From assembly GCA_002689445.1 (NCBI GenBank), contig NZGC01000094.1:1-64000 (forward strand): a stretch of DNA of 64,000 nt, in the 5' to 3' direction. The stretch is from Gammaproteobacteria bacterium (GTDB lineage Bacteria; Pseudomonadota; Gammaproteobacteria; Pseudomonadales; Azotimanducaceae). The notes under the pieces are model-generated. The model was not told where the DNA came from and did not search any database. It saw only the letters and a program-made list of their open reading frames with translations. Below are positions 21,575-29,170 of the stretch, piece after piece. Made by a program: the position numbers and the translations under genes. Position 1 is the first letter of the stretch, and every line of letters starts with the position of its first letter.

Positions 21575-23173
21575 ATGAGCGCAGTAATAGAAAATCACCA
21601 TGATGATCATCATCACGGGCCTGATAAAGGCTTGATGCGTTGGGTATTGACGACGAACCATAAAGACATCGGCACCTTGTATTTGTGGTTCAGCTTTATG
21701 ATGTTCTTAGTGGGCGGTTGTATGGCCTTGGTCATTCGGGCTGAGTTGTTTCAGCCGGGATTGCAACTGGTCGTGCCAGAATTTTTTAACCAAATGACCA
21801 CGATGCATGGCTTGATCATGGTGTTCGGTGCCGTGATGCCAGCTTTTGTGGGCCTTGCCAATTGGCTTGTTCCCATGATGATCGGGGCGCCCGATATGGC
21901 GCTGCCTCGCATGAACAACTACAGCTTTTGGATTCTCCCTTTTGCGTTTGGCATGTTGTTGAGCACTTTGTTTATGGAGGGTGGCGCGCCTAATTTCGGA
22001 TGGACCTTCTATGCGCCTTTATCCACGGAGTACGCACCGCCCAGTGTAACGTTCTTTATTTTTGCTGTTCACTTGATGGGTATTTCTTCGATTATGGGAT
22101 CGATCAACGTGATCGTTACCATCCTGAACTTGAGGGCGCCAGGCATGCGCCTGATGGACATGCCGCTGTTTGTCTGGACTTGGTTGATTACGGCTTATTT
22201 GTTGATTGCTGTTATGCCGGTCCTCGCGGGTGTTGTAACCATGATGCTGATGGACATTCACTTTGGCACAGCCTTCTTCAATGCAGGTGGCGGCGGCGAC
22301 CCGGTCCTGTTCCAGCATGTGTTTTGGTTTTTTGGTCACCCTGAAGTCTACATTATGATTTTGCCGGCCTTCGGAATTGTCTCGGCGATCATCCCCACCT
22401 TCGCGCGCAAAAAGTTGTTTGGCTATGATTCAATGGTTTACGCGACAGCGTCTATTGCCTTCTTGTCTTTCATCGTATGGGCCCACCACATGTTTACGGT
22501 AGGTATGCCCATTGCTGGCGAGCTCTATTTTATGTATGCCACGATGTTGATTGCTGTGCCAACGGGTGTGAAAGTCTTCAATTGGGTGGCGACCATGTGG
22601 CAAGGATCAATGACCTTTGAAACGCCCATGCTTTTCGCCATCGCTTTTGTCATCTTGTTTACCATCGGTGGCCTGTCTGGCCTGATGTTGGCCATCGTGC
22701 CCGCGGATTTCCAATATCATGACACCTATTTTGTCGTGGCCCACTTCCATTATGTGTTGGTGCCGGGGTCGATCTTCAGCATCATGGCCGCCGCTTATTA
22801 TTGGTTGCCTAAGTGGACCGGTAATATGTACGACGAAACGCTAGGCAAAACGCATTTTTGGCTGTCGTTTGTTGGTGTCAACGTGACCTTCTTCCCGCAG
22901 CACTTCATTGGATTAGCCGGAATGCCTCGTCGTTATCCGGATTATGCCTTGCAGTTCGCCGACTGGAATATGGTCAGTAGTGTTGGCGCCTTCTTGTTCG
23001 GCTTTAGCCAGCTATTATTCCTGTTCATCGTGATCAAGTGTATCCGAGGTGGAAAGCAGGCAACGGATGAAGTTTGGGATGGCGCCGAAGGCTTAGAGTG
23101 GACCGTAGAATCACCGGCACCCTATCACACTTTCTCAACGCCACCGGCTTTACCTGAACGTTCATTGGCATAA
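21575..23173 (+). CDS. ctaD: Cytochrome c oxidase subunit I
   Basis: Catalytic heme-copper subunit that reduces O2 and pumps protons. The 532-residue, 12-helix protein shows the low-spin heme ligand region [10 protein letters not shown], the GHPEVYI motif (proton-channel Glu and the CuB His cross-linked to Tyr, an A1-type mark), the CuB pair in WAHHMF, and the two heme ligands in VAHFHYV. An AGGAG box precedes the ATG. It lies 9 bases after ctaC. Confidence 0.97.
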   Translation: MSAVIENHHDDHHHGPDKGLMRWVLTTNHKDIGTLYLWFSFMMFLVGGCMALVIRAELFQPGLQLVVPEFFNQMTTMHGLIMVFGAVMPAFVGLANWLVPMMIGAPDMALPRMNNYSFWILPFAFGMLLSTLFMEGGAPNFGWTFYAPLSTEYAPPSVTFFIFAVHLMGISSIMGSINVIVTILNLRAPGMRLMDMPLFVWTWLITAYLLIAVMPVLAGVVTMMLMDIHFGTAFFNAGGGGDPVLFQHVFWFFGHPEVYIMILPAFGIVSAIIPTFARKKLFGYDSMVYATASIAFLSFIVWAHHMFTVGMPIAGELYFMYATMLIAVPTGVKVFNWVATMWQGSMTFETPMLFAIAFVILFTIGGLSGLMLAIVPADFQYHDTYFVVAHFHYVLVPGSIFSIMAAAYYWLPKWTGNMYDETLGKTHFWLSFVGVNVTFFPQHFIGLAGMPRRYPDYALQFADWNMVSSVGAFLFGFSQLLFLFIVIKCIRGGKQATDEVWDGAEGLEWTVESPAPYHTFSTPPALPERSLA

Positions 23174-23190
23174 AAGGGGTTCTCGTTGCA

Positions 23191-23739
23191 ATGACGATTC
23201 AAACGTCCAAGTCTAAAACCACACTGAAGTTGTTCGGTGTGGTGTTGGGCATGTTTGTCTTTGGCTTCGCCTTGGTCCCTCTCTATGACATTTATTGTCA
23301 AGTTACGGGCGCTAATGGTAAGACGGGTGGTGCCTACGTTGCTTCTGAAGCTTTTGAAGTCGACGAAGAGCGGCAAGTGACGGTACAGTTTTTAACCAAT
23401 AATAACGCCAATATGCCATGGGAGTTTCGACCCACGGTTCGGTCGATGCAAGTCAAACCCGGGCAAATGTATGACACCACCTTCTTTGCATCTAATATCG
23501 CGAGGACAACCATGACAGCGCAGGCGATCCCGAGCGTTGCCCCTTTTCATGCAGCTGAGTATTTTCACAAAACCGAGTGTTTTTGTTTTGAGCAACAACA
23601 ATTAGCGTCGGGTGAGGTGATCGACATGCCTCTGCGGTTTATTATAGACCCACACCTCCCGGCTTCAGTAAAGACATTGACGTTGTCGTACACGTTGTTC
23701 GACATCACAGATATAGCAGCTACAGGTGCTGCTGAATAA
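23191..23739 (+). CDS. ctaG: Cytochrome c oxidase assembly protein CtaG/Cox11
   Basis: Copper chaperone that inserts CuB into subunit I. The 182-residue protein has a single N-terminal membrane anchor (about residues 10-30), a periplasmic immunoglobulin-like domain, and the copper-binding motif ECFCFEQQ near residue 130. It sits between the subunit I and III genes, as in many proteobacteria, with AAGGGG upstream of the ATG. Confidence 0.95.
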   Translation: MTIQTSKSKTTLKLFGVVLGMFVFGFALVPLYDIYCQVTGANGKTGGAYVASEAFEVDEERQVTVQFLTNNNANMPWEFRPTVRSMQVKPGQMYDTTFFASNIARTTMTAQAIPSVAPFHAAEYFHKTECFCFEQQQLASGEVIDMPLRFIIDPHLPASVKTLTLSYTLFDITDIAATGAAE

Positions 23740-23763
23740 TTTAGGATTTCACGGAGAATTAAA

Positions 23764-24666
23764 ATGGCTTCTGACAACACTTACGAAAGCTACTATGTCC
23801 CACATAATAGCCCGCTGCCTATTTTTGCTTCGCTGGGTCTTTTTCTGACGGTGTATGGTGGTGGAAGCTTACTGAACGAAATGTCTTCGGGCGCGAGCAG
23901 TAACTTCGGTATCACAGTATTCATGATGGGTGGTTTGGTCATGGCGGCCACGCTGTTCTTTTGGTTCTCAAAGGTGATCGAAGAAAACCATGCGAAGATG
24001 TATAGCCAGCAGATGAATAAGTCATTCGTTTGGGGCATGAGCTGGTTTATTTTTTCTGAGGTGATGTTTTTTGCCGCATTCTTTGGCGCGCTATTTTACA
24101 TTCGCTTTTGGGTTGTTGATTGGATTGGCGGTGTGGGTGAGCGCGGGCCAAGCGACATGGTATGGCCAGACTATGTTCCGCAATGGCCGTTATTGGATAA
24201 CCCCAACCCCGAGCAGTTTGCCGCGCCCGATGGCGTCATTGGACCCTGGGGTTTACCGTTGGTCAATACGCTTTTGCTGGTGACTTCAAGCTTCACGGTA
24301 ACCTTCGCCCATCATGCGATTAATCATGGCGAGCGAAAGAAAATTGTCGGTTGGCTGGTAGCAACGATTGCACTCGGTTTGGCATTTTTGGTTTGTCAGG
24401 CGGTTGAGTATTACGAAGCCTACGCGCACTACGGATTGACGCTCAATTCCGGCATATTTGGCTCGACATTTTTCATGTTGACGGGGTTCCACGGCGCGCA
24501 CGTCACCATCGGCACCATCATGTTGATTGTTATGCTGGGCCGAGCGATGAAAGGTCATTTCACCAAGACGGATTGTTTTGGGTTTGAGGCGGCAGCCTGG
24601 TATTGGCACTTTGTCGATGTGGTATGGCTGTTGCTGTTCGTCTTGGTTTATATTCTCGGCACCTAA
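23764..24666 (+). CDS. ctaE: Cytochrome c oxidase subunit III
   Basis: Seven-helix accessory subunit that stabilises subunit I. The 300-residue protein carries FSEVMFFAAFFGA, the HHAINHG block, and the terminal WYWHFVDVVWLLLF motif universal in COX3. An insertion around residues 120-160 is typical of this proteobacterial form. A GGAG box lies upstream. It is the last gene of the structural block; DUF2909 converges on it from the other strand. Confidence 0.96.
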   Translation: MASDNTYESYYVPHNSPLPIFASLGLFLTVYGGGSLLNEMSSGASSNFGITVFMMGGLVMAATLFFWFSKVIEENHAKMYSQQMNKSFVWGMSWFIFSEVMFFAAFFGALFYIRFWVVDWIGGVGERGPSDMVWPDYVPQWPLLDNPNPEQFAAPDGVIGPWGLPLVNTLLLVTSSFTVTFAHHAINHGERKKIVGWLVATIALGLAFLVCQAVEYYEAYAHYGLTLNSGIFGSTFFMLTGFHGAHVTIGTIMLIVMLGRAMKGHFTKTDCFGFEAAAWYWHFVDVVWLLLFVLVYILGT

Positions 24667-24679
24667 AAACGGTAGGGTT

Positions 24680-24910
24680 TCATGGGGTTGCCGCAGGATG
24701 CCAAGGGGCCGCTAGGCCTAAGTCGCCAGTGATAATACCGTAAGCTACGACGACCAGAAGTAAAGCCGCCAGCGAAACGCGCACCGTTAAAAACTTAGCG
24801 GTGCGAGTGCCCTCTGAAGATCCCATGTCAGTCATCATTGCGTAAAATGCCGTTCCCAAGGCGATGATGTTAGCGATCAACAGCAAAATAATGATGGTTT
24901 TTAGCAGCAT
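24680..24910 (-). CDS. DUF2909 twin-transmembrane protein
   Basis: A 76-residue protein with two hydrophobic helices (about residues 3-25 and 45-65) joined by a short polar loop (MTDMGSSEGTRTAKF). It matches the DUF2909 family regularly found inverted between subunit III and SURF1 genes in Pseudomonas-type oxidase clusters. Function is unknown; the conserved location suggests a link with oxidase assembly. Confidence 0.8.
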   Translation of the reverse strand: MLLKTIIILLLIANIIALGTAFYAMMTDMGSSEGTRTAKFLTVRVSLAALLLVVVAYGIITGDLGLAAPWHPAATP

Positions 24911-24939
24911 GGTAGAAAACTCAGTTAAATAGTTAATAC

Positions 24940-25677
24940 GTGCTTGAATCAGAAAAGGCCCGTTCTACGTTGATTAGAGCACAAATTAATCCTCGTCTTT
25001 TGATTTTTACAGTGAGCTTTGCTTGTCTTTTTGTTTATCTGGGCTTTTGGCAGTTGGATCGTGCCCAAGTTAAACAGCAGCAAATCAACCTGTCTCAACA
25101 GCTGGCAAAAGAGCCTATCACCGCTTTTGAAGCCTTGAAACCTGAAGAGTGGATTTTAGGTCGGCGAGTAGCGGTCAAAGGTGCGATTGATAACGATCAA
25201 GTCTTTCTGCTTGATAACGTCGTGCTAGGAGGACAAGTCGGGTTTGAGGTGTTGCATACACTGACGCTAGCTGATGGCAGGACAATGCTGATCAATCGAG
25301 GCTTCGTGTCTGGCGGCGCAAGTCGTGATCAGTTACCCGAAGTACCGCGATTGAAGGATGAGGTGAACGCTTTGGGGAGCATCTACGTATCTGAGTGGGC
25401 CAATCAAGGACAGGCTTTTGCGTACGATGGGTGGCCGAGAATCGTGCCGACTCAGGATCCTCGTCGGTTGGCCGAGATCGTGTCTAGACCCTTATTGCCC
25501 GTCGTGGTTCGTCTAGCGGAGCAAGACATCAACAGTTTGCCTAGGAATTGGAGAGTAACGGTGATGACACCCCAGCAGCATCAAGGCTACGCTGTGCAAT
25601 GGTTTGTAATGGCGGGAACGTTATTGGCGTTTTTTGCTTATTTCACTTTTCGCACCGGAGGGGGCGCGGAGGCATGA
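24940..25677 (+). CDS. SURF1-family cytochrome oxidase assembly protein
   Basis: Assembly factor that assists heme a insertion into subunit I. The 245-residue protein has the family layout: an N-terminal helix ending in LGFWQLDRAQVKQ, a periplasmic domain with LLDNVV and INRGFV, and a C-terminal helix after GYAVQWFVMA. The start is GTG 24940, just outside the divergent DUF2909 promoter region. The stop overlaps the next gene start (ATGA). Confidence 0.9.
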   Translation: MLESEKARSTLIRAQINPRLLIFTVSFACLFVYLGFWQLDRAQVKQQQINLSQQLAKEPITAFEALKPEEWILGRRVAVKGAIDNDQVFLLDNVVLGGQVGFEVLHTLTLADGRTMLINRGFVSGGASRDQLPEVPRLKDEVNALGSIYVSEWANQGQAFAYDGWPRIVPTQDPRRLAEIVSRPLLPVVVRLAEQDINSLPRNWRVTVMTPQQHQGYAVQWFVMAGTLLAFFAYFTFRTGGGAEA

Positions 25678-26237
25678 CAGCAACGTCAAGATCCAATAGT
25701 CGTCGAAATTTGCTGCTGATTGCCGCTATAGCCTTCGTTCCGATGTTTATCGCCTATGGGGTGTTTTTTTTCGCCCCCGAGTTGATCCCTCAGAACACCA
25801 CAAATCGAGGTCAACTGATGTCTCCCCCGGTGGATTTAACCGGCAAGTTGCCCGTGACCGAAGAGTGGCAATTGGTCCTGGTGCCCCGCTCGGCCTGTGC
25901 CAATGATTGTACGGATCTCATCCATCAGACAAGACAAATCCATATCGCTCTGGGCAAGAACGCCGATCGTGTTTCTCGATCAGTGATCTTTTCTGCTCCC
26001 ATAAGTGGGGAGATCAACGCTCAGCTGGAAGATGCTTACCCAGAACTCAGCATCTTGATAAATCCCCAGGTAATGGAAGTCTTTCGCTTATCTCAGCCAG
26101 AAAATTCGTCTTCCCCCTTCGTGGTATACGTGGTTGATCCGCTTGGGCAACTGGTTATGGCCTATGATGTTGAGACCGTTGGAAAGCCCCTGCTACTCGA
26201 CTTAAAGCACCTCCTGAAAGTATCGAGTATCGGTTAA
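25674..26237 (+). CDS. Single-pass membrane protein of the oxidase assembly cluster
   Basis: A 187-residue protein with one N-terminal membrane segment (about residues 13-33) and a periplasmic domain that looks thioredoxin-like/SCO-like but lacks a CXXC: the only cysteines seen are in RSACANDC. In Pseudomonas clusters a similar uncharacterised protein lies between SURF1 and heme A synthase. ATG 25674 overlaps the SURF1 TGA; a longer upstream frame inside SURF1 is unlikely. Its function is not established. Confidence 0.75.
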   Translation: MTATSRSNSRRNLLLIAAIAFVPMFIAYGVFFFAPELIPQNTTNRGQLMSPPVDLTGKLPVTEEWQLVLVPRSACANDCTDLIHQTRQIHIALGKNADRVSRSVIFSAPISGEINAQLEDAYPELSILINPQVMEVFRLSQPENSSSPFVVYVVDPLGQLVMAYDVETVGKPLLLDLKHLLKVSSIG

Positions 26238-26303
26238 CAAGGGTGGAACGATGAATTTAGTGACCTTATCCGCTACAATTCGGTGCCGAAGAACGATAGA
26301 CCC

Positions 26304-27215
26304 ATGGCCATGAGCGAAACCGTGCAATCACCTGCGCTTCCAGCGTGGCGCGACTACTACGAGATGTGCAAACCGCGCGTGGTGTTGCTGATGCTGCTGT
26401 GCACGCTGGTCGGTATGTTTCTGGCAACCAGCGCTTGGGTCTCTGTCAGCTTAATCGTCAATTGTCTCCTGGGCGTGGCACTTGTTGCCGGATCTGCGGC
26501 AGCGCTCAATCACTTGATTGATGCATCTGTCGATCAAAAAATGGCGCGGACTGAGAACAGGCCCGTCGCACAGGGACGGGTAACAACCGTCCAAGGATTG
26601 ATTTTTGTTGGGGTCACTGGAGCGCTGGGTTTGGCAATTCTTGCCGTCGCCGTAAACCCTCTGACGGCTTGGTTAAATTTCTTCTCTTGGCTGGGTTACG
26701 GGCTGATTTACACCCTGTATTTGAAGCGTGCGACATCGCAGAATATCGTGATTGGCGGTTTGTTCGGTGCAGCACCCCCTTTATTCGGTTGGACGGCAGT
26801 AACCAATAGCATCGATGGGGGGGGTCTTTTGTTGGTGCTGATTATATTTGCTTGGACGCCGCCGCATTTTTGGGCCTTAGCCATAGATCGTCTTGAAGAG
26901 TATAAAAAAGTGGATATACCCATGTTGCCGATCACGCATGGTGTCGCTTATACAAAGCTGCATATCGTGCTTTACACAATTCTGCTGATTATTACCTCGG
27001 TACTACCGTTCGTGATTGGGATGAGCAATGTTTTCTACCTGGTCAGTGCCTTGGCATTGGGAGCAGGGTTTTTGTATTGGTCGTTGATAATGCTCTGGGA
27101 TCGCAACCCTGATGCACCCATCGAAACGTTTAAATACTCGATTCTTTATCTTGCCTTATTGTTCCTAGCCTTGTTGATTGATCATTACATGATGCCGGTG
27201 ACTTATGCCCAGTGA
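26304..27215 (+). CDS. ctaB: Protoheme IX farnesyltransferase (heme O synthase)
   Basis: UbiA-superfamily membrane prenyltransferase that converts heme b to heme o. The protein (about 303 residues) has the first aspartate-rich motif in NHLIDASVDQKM (about residues 72-83) followed by RTENRP, the second in the DRLEEYKKVDIPM region, and about nine helices. The start is ambiguous: ATG 26304 and 26310, and GTG 26283, are all in frame; none has a strong ribosome site. Heme A synthase (ctaA), which usually precedes it, is missing here. Confidence 0.93.
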   Translation: MAMSETVQSPALPAWRDYYEMCKPRVVLLMLLCTLVGMFLATSAWVSVSLIVNCLLGVALVAGSAAALNHLIDASVDQKMARTENRPVAQGRVTTVQGLIFVGVTGALGLAILAVAVNPLTAWLNFFSWLGYGLIYTLYLKRATSQNIVIGGLFGAAPPLFGWTAVTNSIDGGGLLLVLIIFAWTPPHFWALAIDRLEEYKKVDIPMLPITHGVAYTKLHIVLYTILLIITSVLPFVIGMSNVFYLVSALALGAGFLYWSLIMLWDRNPDAPIETFKYSILYLALLFLALLIDHYMMPVTYAQ

Positions 27216-27837
27216 AACGCAAAAAGCCGGTATTCGAAAAACCCTCACCCTTCTTTTGGGTTTTATCGCTTTAATGGTGGGCGTCATCATGGCCAATTAT
27301 CTTTACCGCGATGTTTCTATGACCCCAGAACAAGCGGCTAAAATAGGGTTTATTCGATTTGAAACACCCCGCCCAATTCAACTATCTGAATTGGTCTTGG
27401 CGAATGGCGAGCCGATTAAAGCGGATTATTTTTTGGGAAATTGGAACCTCTTGTACTTTGGTTTTACGGCGTGTCCGGATATCTGCCCCACCACGCTTGC
27501 TTTACTGAATCAAGCGTCTGAACAGTACCAAGGAGAGCAGCCCAGCATTCACCTAGTTTCGGTGGACCCAGAGCAGGACACCCCAAAGCAGTTGGCGCGT
27601 TATCTAGCGGGTTTCAATCCTGCGTTCAATGGCCTTACCGGCTCTCACGAAGCCATCACTCGGTTCGCTACGCAGGTGAATGTGGCCTTTGGCAAGATAC
27701 CAGGCGCAGAGCCGGGCACCTACACTGTCGATCATACAGGCTCGATCGTAGTGATTGATCCTCAAGGCCGGTATGCGGGTTTTATCAAAGCCCCGCATCA
27801 AACCGCTCAGCTGATGCAGGTGTTTGCGGGATTGTAG
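27205..27837 (+). CDS. SCO1/SenC-family copper chaperone
   Basis: Membrane-anchored thioredoxin-fold protein that delivers copper to the CuA site of subunit II. It has 210 residues with one N-terminal helix (about 13-32), the copper/redox motif CPDIC (C90, C94) and the conserved downstream His in VDHTGSI. It overlaps ctaB by 11 bases and ends the oxidase cluster. Confidence 0.93.
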   Translation: MPSETQKAGIRKTLTLLLGFIALMVGVIMANYLYRDVSMTPEQAAKIGFIRFETPRPIQLSELVLANGEPIKADYFLGNWNLLYFGFTACPDICPTTLALLNQASEQYQGEQPSIHLVSVDPEQDTPKQLARYLAGFNPAFNGLTGSHEAITRFATQVNVAFGKIPGAEPGTYTVDHTGSIVVIDPQGRYAGFIKAPHQTAQLMQVFAGL

Positions 27838-27921
27838 CAAGACAAAGACCTGCCCCTTCTAGTGAGACCAAGAAGAGATGGACTCGTCGGACTCTGCGTA
27901 ACGCAAAGTAAAATGGCTTAC

Positions 27922-28839
27922 TTACAGGCCGAATATTGCGAGTTTGCGGAGTTGTTCCTGAGGGTCTTTTAGAAATTGGCCGGCGTCATAGGTCTGGAGT
28001 CGAGTTAGCGAAAATCGGGCGGCGGCGATTTTTCTTGCCGCTGGCAGTGCTTGCTCTTCAGCCTGCTCGAGAGGACGTATTTCTCGGTATCCACTGAGCA
28101 AGGCCAAACTCGCCGCTTGGTTTTCAACACCTTGCTCGTTAGAGCACCAATCGTTGATAGCAATGCCAAGATCGAGGATCCAAAGATCCTGGCTGACGTG
28201 AAAAAAATCCAACAGCCCAGAGATCTTGTTATCTTGGAACAGGATATTGTCTTTAAACAGATCGCCGTGAATAAGGCCCCTTGGTAATTCGTAGACTTCA
28301 AGCGTTGCATAAAGCTCAATCGCTGAGGCAATAAGGTCAACCTGGCTGTCGGGGATCAGGTGGGCGACTGAGGTCAAGGTTTCAGTCATCCAAAGGCTGT
28401 CGTACAGCACGGTCGAATCGACGGGTAGTGCGGTTGAGATGGTGTGCATTCGAGCCATCATTTGACCGAGTTGAAAACAGTGATCTGCCGTCATTTGATG
28501 GTAATGCGTACCGGGTAATCGCTGCATCAATAGTGTGGGCCTCTCCAGGAGCATCGGTTGTTCCTGCCCCGAGCGAGTTTTTTTTGCGATGGGTACGGGC
28601 AAGCCGTAGTGACTCAGGTGCTGCATGACTTGTCTAACAAAAGGCAACCTTGCTTGGTTATCACCCTCGACTAGGGTCAAAATAGTGGAGACCTCTTGCT
28701 CAAAGTGTTGGGTAGTAATTCGATAATTACTGTTCTCAATGCCCGTGCTAATGGCCTCGAATTGGGTTAATGACCCGATATCGAAGGCCTCGAGGTAGTG
28801 CTTGAGAGCTTCAGTGGATAATGGTGTGTAGGCAGCCAT
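27922..28839 (-). CDS. thrB: Homoserine kinase, APH-fold type (ThrB)
   Basis: Phosphorylates homoserine in threonine synthesis. The 305-residue protein is of the aminoglycoside phosphotransferase fold, not the GHMP type: the catalytic loop is IHGDLFKDNILF (about residues 189-200) and the metal-binding Asp is in GLLDFFHV. This type occurs next to polA and DUF2782 in Pseudomonas, as here. Threonine synthase is encoded separately at 40.3 kb. Confidence 0.9.
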   Translation of the reverse strand: MAAYTPLSTEALKHYLEAFDIGSLTQFEAISTGIENSNYRITTQHFEQEVSTILTLVEGDNQARLPFVRQVMQHLSHYGLPVPIAKKTRSGQEQPMLLERPTLLMQRLPGTHYHQMTADHCFQLGQMMARMHTISTALPVDSTVLYDSLWMTETLTSVAHLIPDSQVDLIASAIELYATLEVYELPRGLIHGDLFKDNILFQDNKISGLLDFFHVSQDLWILDLGIAINDWCSNEQGVENQAASLALLSGYREIRPLEQAEEQALPAARKIAAARFSLTRLQTYDAGQFLKDPQEQLRKLAIFGL

Positions 28840-28842
28840 GAT

Positions 28843-29130
28843 TCACCATTCGATCAGAGTCCACTGAGGATAAAGCTGTTTGATCTCCGAGAGATCAGTA
28901 AAATGAGCTTCGCCGTGGGCAGGTACGAGATAATAAGGTATTCCGGTTTTAGGAATGACTTTGATCATCATCAACACGCCATTTTGTCGAAATTCATACA
29001 CCCGCTTTTGGTCCGTTTCCTCTATGAGGGTAATGGTGTCTTGAGGCGCGCTAATATCGGCTTCCGTGAGCGCTGCGCTGTAGGCTTGCGGCGTTAGGCA
29101 GGCAACGATCAAAATTGTTATAAAGCGCAT
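28843..29130 (-). CDS. DUF2782 exported protein
   Basis: A 95-residue protein with a signal peptide (MRFITILIVACLTPQAYSA) and a small domain with RVYEFRQNGVLMMIKVIP and IPYYLV, matching DUF2782. Function is unknown. ATG 29130 is preferred to a TTG two codons upstream. It is 3 bases upstream of thrB, on the same strand and divergent from polA, a neighbourhood conserved in Pseudomonas. Confidence 0.82.
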   Translation of the reverse strand: MRFITILIVACLTPQAYSAALTEADISAPQDTITLIEETDQKRVYEFRQNGVLMMIKVIPKTGIPYYLVPAHGEAHFTDLSEIKQLYPQWTLIEW

Positions 29131-29170
29131 ATTCAAAGTATGGTTATCAAAGCGGTTAGGAAAATAAATT

